Shown: positions 35,296 through 43,657 of the stretch, piece after piece
Layout: the number at the start of each line of letters is the position of its first letter
Position numbering within the stretch: position 1 is the first letter of the stretch
Assembly (NCBI GenBank): GCA_937860055.1
Contig: CALMBO010000028.1
Location: 252,179 to 316,178, forward strand
Length of the DNA stretch: 64,000 nt
Source: an uncultured Verrucomicrobiota bacterium
Lineage (GTDB): Bacteria > Verrucomicrobiota > Kiritimatiellia > CAIQIC01 > Lenti-01
Direction: 5' to 3'
Notes under the pieces: model-generated
Told to the model about the DNA's origin: nothing
Seen by the model: only the letters and a program-made list of their open reading frames with translations
Databases searched by the model: none
Translations under genes and position numbers: made by a program

Positions 35296-36234
35296 TCAGC
35301 CGTGGCGGAAGGGGAGAACCGCGTCGAGGGAGTCGGCGTCGGCGAGGATCATGAGGAGGCGGTCGACGCCGAGGGCGATGCCGCCGGAGGGGGGCATCTG
35401 CGCGAGGGCGGCAAGGAAGGTTTCATCGAGGGGATAGGGTTCCGCGCCGCGCCGGTGGCGGCAGGTGTTGGCTTCCTCGAAGCGGGCGCGCTGTTCGGCG
35501 GGGCCGTTGAGTTCGGAGTAGGCGTTGGCGAGTTCGACGCCGCCGAGGTAGAGCTCCCAGCGTTCGGCGCGCAGGGGATCGTCCGGCTTGCGGCGGGCGA
35601 GGGCGGCGAGGGGCGCCGGATAATCGATCAGGACGACGGGATGGCCGGGGGGGAGGGCCGGTTCAACGCGGGTGACGAGGTCGAGGTCGAAGCGGTCGGG
35701 ATCGAACTTCAAAGCGGGATCCCAGCCGGCATGCTGGATGAAGGCCTGCGAGACGGATTGCCTTTCCCACAGTTCCTGCGCGAAGGAGACGGGCCGGCCC
35801 TGCCAGGTGAAATCGGTGGCGCCGCGCAGTTCGCCGGCGAGGAAGGAGAGCAGCGCCTTGGCGTCGGCGAGGATTTCGAGGTAGCCGGCGCCGGAGCGGT
35901 ACCATTCGAGGAGGGAGAATTCGGGATGGTGCCAGCGGCCGTGTTCGCCGGCCCGGGCGACGGGGCCGAGCTGGAAGATTTTTTCGAAGCCGGCGGCGAG
36001 GAGGCGCTTCATGGCCAGCTCGGGGGAGGTGCGGAGCCAGCCGGAGCCGGCGGGAATGGCGTCGATGTTCGCCTCCGGCGCGTTGGCGGGGAGGACGACG
36101 GGGGTGTCCACCTCGAGGAAGCCGCGGTCGCGGAAGAACCGGCGGATGGCGTCGTTCAGCTGCGCCCGCCGTTCGAGGACGCGGCGCATGGCGCGCAGGG
36201 CGTCGGAATCGGCGGGGGGAGTTCTCAAAGCCAA
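35296..36234 (-). CDS. epmA: EF-P lysine ligase EpmA (PoxA/GenX)
   Basis: About 312 aa from TTG 36234; ATG 36189 is an alternative that trims 15 residues. Class-II lysyl-tRNA-synthetase-like catalytic core without the anticodon domain: AIRRFFRDRGFLEVDTPVVL (motif 1), TSPELAMKRLLAAGFEKIFQ, EHGRWHHPEFSLLEWYR (motif 2), GGIALGVDRLLMIL (motif 3). Attaches (beta-)lysine to the conserved Lys of EF-P, whose gene lies immediately upstream in the same operon. The lysine 2,3-aminomutase EpmB is not in the window. Confidence 0.93.
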   Translation of the reverse strand: MALRTPPADSDALRAMRRVLERRAQLNDAIRRFFRDRGFLEVDTPVVLPANAPEANIDAIPAGSGWLRTSPELAMKRLLAAGFEKIFQLGPVARAGEHGRWHHPEFSLLEWYRSGAGYLEILADAKALLSFLAGELRGATDFTWQGRPVSFAQELWERQSVSQAFIQHAGWDPALKFDPDRFDLDLVTRVEPALPPGHPVVLIDYPAPLAALARRKPDDPLRAERWELYLGGVELANAYSELNGPAEQRARFEEANTCRHRRGAEPYPLDETFLAALAQMPPSGGIALGVDRLLMILADADSLDAVLPFRHG

Positions 36235-36235
36235 T

Positions 36236-36253
36236 GCCAGGCGGACGCCTGGC
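36236..36253 (-). terminator. Hairpin between efp and epmA
   Basis: GCCAGGC/GCCTGGC with a 4-nt loop directly before the TTG start of epmA. May attenuate epmA relative to efp, and argues for the internal ATG 36189. Confidence 0.4.
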
Positions 36254-36264
36254 GTTCCCGGGGG

Positions 36265-36834
36265 TCAGCCCTGCTTGACGCGTTCGACGTACTTGCCGGT
36301 GCGGGTGTCGATGCGGATGAAGTCGCCCACGTTGATGAAGATCGGCACGCCGATTTCATAGCCGGTGTCGATCTTGGCGGGCTTGAGGACGTTGGTGGCG
36401 GTGTTGCCGCGCGCGCCGGGTTCGGTTTCCTTGATTTCCTTGATGACGAACGCGGGGAGGGTGACGGTCATGGCGCGGTGGTTGAAGAAGAGGACTTCGC
36501 ACTCGAGGTCTTCGAGGAGGAAGAAGCGCTGGTCGCCCACGACGTTCTCGTGCAGCTCGACCTGCTCGTAGGTCTTGTTGTCCATGAAGACGTACTTGTC
36601 GCCTTCCTTGTAGGAGAAGGCCATGGTTTTGGACTCGATGTTGGGCTGGTCGATCTTGTCGACGGCGCGGAAGGTCTTGTCCATGGTGGTGCCGAGGAGC
36701 ATGTTCTTGATGCGGCACTTGTACATGGCCTGGCCCTTGCCGGGCTTGACGAATTCGAACTCCGTGACTTCGTAGGGGATGCCTTCGAGTTCGATTTTCA
36801 ATCCTTTGCGCAGATCAGCGGCGGTGTATGACAT
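36265..36834 (-). CDS. efp: Translation elongation factor P
   Basis: 189 aa, three beta domains. KOW-like N-domain with YEVTEFEFVKPGKGQAMYKC; the modified lysine is K33 in PGKGQA, the form that EpmA acts on. Also KIDQPNIESKTMAFSYKEGD and the C-terminal PIFINVGDFIRIDTRTGKYV. Relieves ribosome stalling at polyproline. Adjacent epmA confirms the lysine-type modification route. First gene of the operon. Confidence 0.97.
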   Translation of the reverse strand: MSYTAADLRKGLKIELEGIPYEVTEFEFVKPGKGQAMYKCRIKNMLLGTTMDKTFRAVDKIDQPNIESKTMAFSYKEGDKYVFMDNKTYEQVELHENVVGDQRFFLLEDLECEVLFFNHRAMTVTLPAFVIKEIKETEPGARGNTATNVLKPAKIDTGYEIGVPIFINVGDFIRIDTRTGKYVERVKQG

Positions 36835-36965
36835 GGTCTAATCCTCTGGTATGGGTCCAAAAAGTCGGGCAGGTTTACGCGAACGGGCGGGATTTGCCAA
36901 GGAAAAAGAAGTCCGGAGATTCCGGCCTTTTCCCGATGGAAGGGAAGGGGTAGCATGGCCGGGAA

Positions 36966-38060
36966 ATGAAGAAGCGGCACATCGCGTATTATGTCACGGC
37001 CCATGGGTACGGGCACGGAGTGCGGTCGTGCGACATCCTGGGCGCGCTGCTGGAGGCGCATCCGGGGGCGAAGGTGACGGTGACGACGGACCTGCCGGAG
37101 GGTTTCCTGCGGAGCCGGCTGCCGTTCGTCGACGGCCGGCTGAAGGTGCGGCCGGGGGCGTTCGACGTGGGCATGGTGCAGAAGGATTCCATCCGCGTGG
37201 ACGTGGCCGCGACGCTGGACGAGGCGCTGGAGCTGGTGGAGGAGCGCGACAAGTTGATCGACTACGAGGCGGAGATGCTGCGCGGGGAGGGGGCGGACCT
37301 GGTGGTGGCGGACATTCCGTCGATCCCCATCGAGGCGGCGTGCGAGGCGGGGATTCCGGCGGTGGCCGTCGGCAACTTCTCGTGGGATTGGATCTATTCG
37401 CCGTTTGCCGCGCGCGATCCGCGCTGGCGGCCGGTCATCCGGATGTTCGAGGAAGGCTACCGGGAGGCGCGCCTGCTGCTGAAGCTGCCGTTTTCGCCGG
37501 CGATGTCCGTTTTCCCGAAGCAGGTGGAGGTGCCGCTGCTGGCGAAGCCGGGCCGGGCGCGGCGCGCCGAGATCGCCGGGATGACGGGGGCGGATCCGGC
37601 CAGGCGCTGGGTGCTGCTGTCGTTCACGACGCTGGACTGGGGGGAGGTGGCGCTGCACGAAGTGGAACGGATGGCGGACCATGAATTCTTCACGGTGAAG
37701 CCGCTGGACTGGCCGGGGCGGAAGAACATCCACGCGGTGGACCGGCAGGCCGTCCGGTTTTCCGATGTGTTGGCGAGCTGCGATGCGGTGGTGACCAAGC
37801 CGGGCTACGGCATCCTGAGCGACTGCGTGGCGAACGCAAAGCCGATCCTCTACGCGGAGCGCGAGGACTTCATCGAATATCCGTTGCTGGAGAAGGAACT
37901 GAAGCGTTACCTGAAAAACGTGCATCTTCCCGCGAAAGACCTCTATGCGGGGCGGATGCGCGCCGCCTTGGCGGCCATCGAATCGGCTCCGGAGCCCCGA
38001 GAGACCCTGTCTGGCGGCGGCGCGGAGAAGGCGGCGGAAATCCTGACGGGGCTGGCGTGA
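36966..38060 (+). CDS. GT-B glycosyltransferase, similar to the N-domain of L-arabinokinase
   Basis: 364 aa. N-terminal HIAYYVTAHGYGHGVRSCDI is the signature found in plant L-arabinokinase N-domains and bacterial MurG-like predicted glycosyltransferases. Also VVADIPSIPIEAACEAGIPA, GNFSWDWIYSPFA, and a donor site DAVVTKPGYGILSDCVANAK. Probably transfers or recognises a nucleotide sugar; the acceptor is unknown. Overlaps the following B12/radical-SAM gene by four bases, implying a joint pathway. Confidence 0.78.
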   Translation: MKKRHIAYYVTAHGYGHGVRSCDILGALLEAHPGAKVTVTTDLPEGFLRSRLPFVDGRLKVRPGAFDVGMVQKDSIRVDVAATLDEALELVEERDKLIDYEAEMLRGEGADLVVADIPSIPIEAACEAGIPAVAVGNFSWDWIYSPFAARDPRWRPVIRMFEEGYREARLLLKLPFSPAMSVFPKQVEVPLLAKPGRARRAEIAGMTGADPARRWVLLSFTTLDWGEVALHEVERMADHEFFTVKPLDWPGRKNIHAVDRQAVRFSDVLASCDAVVTKPGYGILSDCVANAKPILYAEREDFIEYPLLEKELKRYLKNVHLPAKDLYAGRMRAALAAIESAPEPRETLSGGGAEKAAEILTGLA

Positions 38061-39964
38061 ACAGGGGAAGATCCATCCGGGTACTGGCGGTCATACCGCC
38101 GATGACGCAGCTGAACACGCCGTATCCGGCGACGGCCTGCCTGACGGGTTTCCTGCGGTCGCGGGGCGTGGAAGCGGCGCAGGAGGATTTCGCGCTGGGG
38201 ACGGCGCTGAAGCTGTTTTCGCGCGGGGGCCTGGGCCGCATCCGGGAAGGCGCCGGAAAAGTTCCGCCGAAGAAACGGACGGAATCCGTCCGGGGGTTTC
38301 TGGAGCAATTCGACCGCTACGCGGAGACGGTGGATGCGGCGGTGGCGTTCCTGCAGGGGCGCGATCCGACGCTGGCGCACCGGATCTGCACACGCCGGTT
38401 CCTGCCGGAGGGACCGCGGTTCCGGAACCTGGAGGCCTTCGTGGCGGAGGAGGGCGGGGATCCGCTGGCGTGGGCGTTCGGGGCGCTGGGGGCGCAGGAC
38501 CGGGCCAAGCATCTGGCCACGCTGTACCTGAACGACCTCGCGGATGTCGTCCGCGACGCCGTGGATCCGCGTTTCGGGTTCGCGCGGTATGCCGAATCGC
38601 TGGCGCGGAGCCAGCCGACCTTCGATCCGCTGGCGGCGGCGCTGGCCGCGAAGCCGACGCTGGTGGACGAGACCCTGCGCGGGCTGGTCCGCGAGTCGGT
38701 GCAAAGGCACCGGCCGGACCTGGTGCTGGTCTCGGCGCCCTTTCCCGGTTGCGTGTACGGCGCCTTCCGGATCGCGCAGGCGGTGAAGGAGGCCGATCCG
38801 CGCATGGCGACGGCGCTGGGCGGCGGGTTCGTGAACACGGAGATGCGCGGGTTGTCCGAGCCCCGGGTGTTCGATTTCTTCGACTACGTGACGCTGGACG
38901 ACGGCGAGCGGCCGGTGCTTTCGCTGGTGGAGCACCTGCGCGGCGAGCGGCCGAGGGGGAAGCTGGTGCGCACCTTTTTGCGGCGGCAGGGCCAGGTGGA
39001 GTACCTCGACAGCGGGGAGTCGGACATTCCGTTCGCGGAGACGGGGACGCCGACGTGGGACGGGCTGCCGCTGGACCGGTACATTTCCGTCCTGGACCTG
39101 CTGAACCCGATGCACCGGCTGTGGTCGGACGGGTGCTGGAACAAGCTGGCGGCGGCGCACGGGTGCTATTGGCGGAAGTGCAGCTTCTGCGACACGAAGC
39201 TGGACTACATCGCGCGGTACGAGGCGCTGCCGGCGAAGGGGCTCGTCGACCGCATCGAAGCGGCGATCGCCGAGACGGGGCGGACGGGGTTCCACTTCAC
39301 GGACGAGGCGGCGCCGCCGGCGGCGCTGAAGGCGCTGGCGGCGGAACTGAAGCGGCGGAAGCTGTCCATTTCGTGGTGGGGCAACATCCGGTTCGAGAAG
39401 GCCTACACGCCGGAGCTGTGCCGGGAGCTGGCGGAGAGCGGCTGCATCGCGGTGTCGGGCGGGCTGGAGGCGGCGTCGGACCGGTTGCTGAAGCAGATGA
39501 ACAAGGGGGTGACGGTGGCGCAGGCGGCGCGGGCGGCGAAGGCGTTTGCCGACGCGGGCATCCTGGTGCACGCCTACCTGATGTACGGCTTCCCGACGCA
39601 GACGGTGCAGGAGACGGTGGACGCGCTGGAGACGGTGCGGCAGCTGTTTGAGGCGGGATGCCTCCAATCGGGGTTTTTCCACCGGTTCGCGTGCACGGTG
39701 CATTCGCCGGTGGGGCGGGATCCGGGGCGGTTCGGGGTCGAGCTGGAGCCGCTGCCGGCGTCGCCGTTCGCGAGAAACGACGTGGGATTCATCGATCCGG
39801 CGGGCGTGGACCACGCGGCGCTGGGGCGGGGCCTCGCCAAGGCGCTCTACAACTACATGCACGGCGTGGGGCTGGAGGCGGACGTGCGGAGCTGGTTCGA
39901 GGGGCGCGTGCCGCGGACGGCGGTGAAGCGCGGCTTCATCGCGCGGGCGCTGAGCGGAAATTGA
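38057..39964 (+). CDS. B12-binding-domain radical-SAM protein
   Basis: 635 aa. N-terminal RVLAVIPPMTQLNTPYPATA and a Rossmann-like region (LVLVSAPFPGCVYGAFRIAQ) look like a cobalamin-binding module. The cluster motif is GCYWRKCSFCD with cysteines at 370, 375 and 378, i.e. CX4CX2C instead of the usual CX3CX2C. The TIM-barrel continues with HFTDEAAPPAALKALAAELK, SWWGNIRFEKAYTPELCREL, SGGLEAASDRLLKQMNKGVT and YLMYGFPTQTVQETVDAL. Elp3/MiaB-like in its barrel. Reaction unknown (methyl transfer or ring rearrangement are typical of the class). Coupled to the glycosyltransferase upstream. Confidence 0.82.
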   Translation: MNRGRSIRVLAVIPPMTQLNTPYPATACLTGFLRSRGVEAAQEDFALGTALKLFSRGGLGRIREGAGKVPPKKRTESVRGFLEQFDRYAETVDAAVAFLQGRDPTLAHRICTRRFLPEGPRFRNLEAFVAEEGGDPLAWAFGALGAQDRAKHLATLYLNDLADVVRDAVDPRFGFARYAESLARSQPTFDPLAAALAAKPTLVDETLRGLVRESVQRHRPDLVLVSAPFPGCVYGAFRIAQAVKEADPRMATALGGGFVNTEMRGLSEPRVFDFFDYVTLDDGERPVLSLVEHLRGERPRGKLVRTFLRRQGQVEYLDSGESDIPFAETGTPTWDGLPLDRYISVLDLLNPMHRLWSDGCWNKLAAAHGCYWRKCSFCDTKLDYIARYEALPAKGLVDRIEAAIAETGRTGFHFTDEAAPPAALKALAAELKRRKLSISWWGNIRFEKAYTPELCRELAESGCIAVSGGLEAASDRLLKQMNKGVTVAQAARAAKAFADAGILVHAYLMYGFPTQTVQETVDALETVRQLFEAGCLQSGFFHRFACTVHSPVGRDPGRFGVELEPLPASPFARNDVGFIDPAGVDHAALGRGLAKALYNYMHGVGLEADVRSWFEGRVPRTAVKRGFIARALSGN

Positions 39965-40155
39965 CGTTTTCCATGGGGGTGGGAGCGCGGGGACGAAGCG
40001 CATTTGGGCGGGAAAAACCAAGGGGGCCGGGGCGGCTTGCGGGGGGCGCGGATCCGGGAGTCCGAAAATAGTTTGGAAAAACGCGGGGTTCCCGCTTGCG
40101 CGAATATTTTCCATCTGCCATAAGAGCGACAATGGATTCAACGAAAGGAAACATC

Positions 40156-41613
40156 ATGGCGAAATTCTCGGGCAAGGTTCTGATGATCGGTTACGGTTCG
40201 GTGGCGCAGTGCACGCTGCCGTTGTTGCTCAAACTGGCGAAGGTGCCGGCGCGGAACATCACCGTGATGGACTTCGAGAACAAGCGCCCGGAACTGAAGC
40301 CGTGGCTTTCGCAGGGGGTGAAGTTCGTGCGCGACCGGATCACGCGCGAGAACATGGACGCGAAGCTGAGCAAGTTCCTCCAGGCGGGCGACCTGCTGGT
40401 CGACCTGGCGTGGAACATCGACTGCTGCGAGATCCTGCAGTGGTGCCACGACGCGGGGGTGCTCTACATCAACACGTCGGTCGAGCTGTGGGATCCGTAC
40501 GCGGGGGCGGCGAAGAAGCATCCGACGGAGAAGACGCTGTACTGGCGGCGCATGAACATCCGCAAGATGCTGGCGAAGTGGAAGGAGCCGGGGGCGACGG
40601 CGGTGCTGGAGCACGGGGCGAACCCGGGGCTGATCTCGCACTGGACGAAGCGCGGCCTGCTGGACATCGCGGCGGCGGTGGTGTCGGAGAAGAAGGTCAA
40701 GGGCGCGAAGGCGGAGAAGATCGGGCACCTGGCGCGGACGCAGGTGTTCAACGAGCTGGCGATGGAGCTGGGGGTGAAGGTGATCCACTGCAGCGAGCGC
40801 GACACGCAGATTTCGGACGTGCCGAAGGCGGTGGACGAGTTCGTGAACACGTGGAGCATCGAAGGCTTCCGCGAGGAGGGGATCACGACGGCGGAGCTGG
40901 GGTGGGGCACGCACGAGAAGGAGCTGCCGGCCCTGGCCTACACGCACAAGACAGGCCCGAAGAACCAGATCTGCCTGGCGCGGATGGGCATGAACACGCG
41001 GGTGCGCACGTGGGTGCCGCACTACACGGTGGAAGGCATGGTGGTGCGCCACGGCGAGGCGTTCACGATCAGCGATTTCCTGACGGTGTGGAAGAACGGC
41101 AAGGCGCTGTACCGGCCGACGATGCACTACGCATACTGCCCGTGCGACGCGGCGATCATCTCGCTGCACGAGTTGCGCGGCCGCAACTACGAGCTGCAGC
41201 CGAAGCTGCGCATCATGGGCGACGAGATCACGAAGGGCAACGACGTCCTCGGCGCGCTGATCATGGGCCACGCGTTCAATTCGTGGTGGACGGGCAGCGA
41301 CCTGAGCATCCAGCACGCGCGCAAGATGGTGCCGCACCAGAACGCGACGACGCTGCAGGTGGCGATTTCCGTGGTGGCGGCGTGCATGTGGATGTTCGAC
41401 CATGCCGACCAGGGCGTGTGCTCGCCGGAGGACCTGCCGCACGAGTTCGTGCTGGGCGTGGCGGATCCGTATCTCGGCAGCAACCTGTCGATTCCGTCCG
41501 ACTGGACGCCGTTGAAGCACTACGAGAATCATTTCCAGGGCTACAACCGGCCGTCGGTCGACCGGAAGGATCCCTGGCAGTTCAAGAACTTCCTGGTGCA
41601 GGACTACGCGTAG
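40156..41613 (+). CDS. hss: Homospermidine synthase
   Basis: 485 aa. N-terminal NAD site VLMIGYGSVAQCTLPLLLK, and near-diagnostic blocks shared with bacterial HSS: TTAELGWGTHEKELPA, VDEFVNTWSIEGFREEG, TRVRTWVPHYTVEGM, YRPTMHYAYCPCDAAIISLH, WWTGSDLSIQHARKMVPHQN, ending DPWQFKNFLVQD. Makes homospermidine from two putrescines (or spermidine plus putrescine) with NAD as prosthetic group. Start ATG 40156 follows AAAGGAA. Not a carboxynorspermidine dehydrogenase, which is shorter and lacks these blocks. Followed 40 bp later by the putrescine-forming decarboxylase. Confidence 0.95.
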   Translation: MAKFSGKVLMIGYGSVAQCTLPLLLKLAKVPARNITVMDFENKRPELKPWLSQGVKFVRDRITRENMDAKLSKFLQAGDLLVDLAWNIDCCEILQWCHDAGVLYINTSVELWDPYAGAAKKHPTEKTLYWRRMNIRKMLAKWKEPGATAVLEHGANPGLISHWTKRGLLDIAAAVVSEKKVKGAKAEKIGHLARTQVFNELAMELGVKVIHCSERDTQISDVPKAVDEFVNTWSIEGFREEGITTAELGWGTHEKELPALAYTHKTGPKNQICLARMGMNTRVRTWVPHYTVEGMVVRHGEAFTISDFLTVWKNGKALYRPTMHYAYCPCDAAIISLHELRGRNYELQPKLRIMGDEITKGNDVLGALIMGHAFNSWWTGSDLSIQHARKMVPHQNATTLQVAISVVAACMWMFDHADQGVCSPEDLPHEFVLGVADPYLGSNLSIPSDWTPLKHYENHFQGYNRPSVDRKDPWQFKNFLVQDYA

Positions 41614-41653
41614 CGGGGCGGAAGGCATTCCGTCCCGGGAAAGGGCTGGCTCC

Positions 41654-42793
41654 ATGGTCACGAAGGCGCAACTGAAGAAGCTGGCGAAGGAATACGGGAC
41701 GCCGCTGTTCGTGGTGGACCACGACCAGCTGCGGAAGAACCTGGCCGAATTCAAGAAATACATGCCGAAGGTGCAGCCGTATTTCGCGGTGAAGGCGAAT
41801 TCGGATCCGGCGATCGTGCGCACGCTGTACAAGGCGGGCGCGAGCTTCGACGTGGCGTCGATCGCGGAGTTCCGGACGGTGTACGAGAACATCCGGGACC
41901 TGCCGCCGAAGGCGCGGCAGGACTTCATCTGGGACAAGATCATCTACGCGCATCCGATCAAGGCGAGGGACACGCTGCGGGAGCTGGAGCCGTACAAGCC
42001 GCTGGTGACCTTCGACAACGAGGAGGAGATCCGGAAGGTGAAGAAGTATGCGCCGCATGCGGGGATGGTGCTGCGCATCAAGGTGCCGAACACGGGGGCG
42101 ATGGTGGAGCTGTCGTCGAAGTTCGGGGCGGATCCGGGGCGGGCAGTGGACCTGATCGGGAAGACGCACGCGGCGGGGTTGGTGGTCGAAGGGCTGAGCT
42201 TCCACGTGGGAAGCCAGACGACGAACTTCCAGAACTACGTGCAGGCGCTGAACCTGGCGGCGGGGATTTTCAAGGAGGCGCGGATGCGCGGCTTCAAGGA
42301 CATGAAGCAGCTGGACATCGGCGGCGGCTTCCCGGCGCCCTACGACGCGAACGTGAAGCCCCTGCGCGAACTGGCGAAGGTGATCAACGCCGAGTGCAAG
42401 CGGCTGTTCCCGAAGGACGTGGCGATCCTGGCGGAGCCGGGGCGTTTCATGGTGGCGACGGCCTGCACGCTGGTGGCGGAGGTCATCGGCAAGGCGGACC
42501 GCGACGGCAAGCGGTGCTACTACATCAACGACGGCGTGTACCACACGTATTCGGGGATCATCTTCGACCACTGCAAGTATCCGGTGAAAGCGTTCAAGAA
42601 GGGGCCGACGCAGCTGTGCGCGGTGTTCGGGCCCACGTGTGACGCGCTGGACACGATCGGGCTGACGGAGGAGCTGCCGGACCTGGAGATCGGGGATCTG
42701 GTCTACAGCGAGAACATCGGCGCCTACAGCCACGCGTCGTCGACGTGGTTCAACGGCTTCCCGCCGGCGACGGTGGTGCACATCCACGAATAG
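41654..42793 (+). CDS. Ornithine (or lysine/ornithine) decarboxylase, fold III
   Basis: 379 aa alanine-racemase-type PLP enzyme. PLP lysine in PYFAVKANSDP (K47), GLSFHVGSQTTNF, phosphate-loop DIGGGFPAPYDA, AEPGRFMVA, active-site Cys in FGPTCDALD and C-terminal GAYSHASSTWFNGFPPA, all of ODC type rather than NspC or DAP decarboxylase. Gives putrescine to the homospermidine synthase encoded upstream. The last 75 bases of the gene are repeated as an orphan fragment 3.3 kb downstream (45994-46068), with only one synonymous change (GAA to GAG in the last codon). Confidence 0.9.
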   Translation: MVTKAQLKKLAKEYGTPLFVVDHDQLRKNLAEFKKYMPKVQPYFAVKANSDPAIVRTLYKAGASFDVASIAEFRTVYENIRDLPPKARQDFIWDKIIYAHPIKARDTLRELEPYKPLVTFDNEEEIRKVKKYAPHAGMVLRIKVPNTGAMVELSSKFGADPGRAVDLIGKTHAAGLVVEGLSFHVGSQTTNFQNYVQALNLAAGIFKEARMRGFKDMKQLDIGGGFPAPYDANVKPLRELAKVINAECKRLFPKDVAILAEPGRFMVATACTLVAEVIGKADRDGKRCYYINDGVYHTYSGIIFDHCKYPVKAFKKGPTQLCAVFGPTCDALDTIGLTEELPDLEIGDLVYSENIGAYSHASSTWFNGFPPATVVHIHE

Positions 42794-42844
42794 AACCCTT
42801 CCGTCCTGTGCGCGATTTTCCGGCCCGGATGGTCCCCGCGTCCA

Positions 42845-42947
42845 GTCCCGCATATTATAATATGTGAGACTTGCGGCATGATTTGAAATGCATGGATTTT
42901 CGAGGATTCCGGCGGAAACCCGTCCCGCATATTATAATAAGCGGGAC
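42845..42947. repeat. Paired-dyad repeat unit, copy 4
   Basis: Dyads at 42845-42870 and 42922-42947, starts 77 bp apart (one base shorter than copies 1-3). Right arms carry TGTGAGAC and AAGCGGGAC variants. Between convergent odc and the membrane-protein gene. Confidence 0.9.
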
Positions 42948-43010
42948 TGCCCGGGTGGGTGAAGGAGGACGGGGAGGGAGGCGAGGACGTCGATTCGCCC
43001 GACGCGACCG

Positions 43011-43041
43011 GATTCATCCGCGGCGCAAGGCCGTGGGGTCT
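43011..43041. repeat. GATTCAYCC hairpin repeat, copy 1
   Basis: Short imperfect hairpin unit (GATTCATCCGCGGCGCAAGG then CCGTGGGGTC). Related copies at 46286 and 53812. Right end of DR1. Confidence 0.6.
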
Positions 43042-43069
43042 TTCCGGTCGGCTTCGGCAGGCGTCCGGC

Positions 43070-43657
43070 TTAATTCGAAGGCGGCGGATTCGAGCACCGT
43101 TCCCAGCGGCTTGGGGTCCAGGCGGGATCGGCGATGGCGGCGGCGAGCAGCCAGAGCAGGACGAAGGGGAGCGCACCTATCGCCAGGTTGAACGGAATGG
43201 TGCCCATCTGATGGTAGCCCCAAGCCCGGACCAGTGCGCCCAGAACCGGCGCCGCGAAGAACCAGGCCCAGGCCCGGGATCGTCCCAGCTGCCTTTCCCG
43301 ATAAAATAGGAGCAAGGGCACGGTGTAGCAAAGAATGGTGGCAAAACGGGCCGGAACGGAAAGGGGAGCCATCTGGAAGTCGATGTTCCGGCCTTCATCG
43401 GGCAGGAACAAGTGCCAGGCGGCGATGAGGCCGGTGGCGAGGGCGGCGGCGGCGATGGCCAACCCCATGGCGGCCCATGCGGGGGGCGGCGTGCCGGGCT
43501 TTTGGCGCCGGGGCTGGAGGAAGACAACGGCGGCGGAAAGCAAGTAGCCGACCATTGCGCCCCGCGCGCCGAAGACGAGGGGATTCATCAGGCCGCTGAG
43601 GAATCCGGCGAGCGTGCCGGCGAGCACGAACAACAGATTGCGGACGGGAACGGTCAT
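43070..43657 (-). CDS. Polytopic membrane protein of the bracketed module
   Basis: 195 aa, about six hydrophobic segments (NLLFVLAGTLAGFLSGLMNP, MVGYLLSAAVVFLQ, WAAMGLAIAAAALATGLIAA, FATILCYTVPLLLFY, AWAWFFAAPVLGALVRAW, IGALPFVLLWLLAAAI). No recognised family. Last gene of a three-gene operon; its start overlaps the radical-SAM stop by four bases. Could be a transporter or a membrane-bound modifying enzyme for the product made by the two upstream enzymes (inference). Confidence 0.7.
   Translation of the reverse strand: MTVPVRNLLFVLAGTLAGFLSGLMNPLVFGARGAMVGYLLSAAVVFLQPRRQKPGTPPPAWAAMGLAIAAAALATGLIAAWHLFLPDEGRNIDFQMAPLSVPARFATILCYTVPLLLFYRERQLGRSRAWAWFFAAPVLGALVRAWGYHQMGTIPFNLAIGALPFVLLWLLAAAIADPAWTPSRWERCSNPPPSN

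Larger units (their letters stand above)
42719..43044. repeat. Direct repeat DR1 (contains odc 3' end and a paired-dyad unit)
   Basis: 326 bp aligned without gaps to 45994-46319 (constant offset 3275), about 19 mismatches, near 94% identity. Includes the last 75 bp of odc, the complete paired-dyad unit and a GATTCAYCC-type hairpin at its right end. Together with DR2 it brackets a 2.95-kb three-gene module. Confidence 0.93.

Noticed and set aside
41654..42793. Carboxynorspermidine decarboxylase (nspC)
   Set aside because: Considered because of the adjacent saccharopine-dehydrogenase-like gene, but GPTCDALD and STWFNGF are ODC-type and the neighbour is a true homospermidine synthase.
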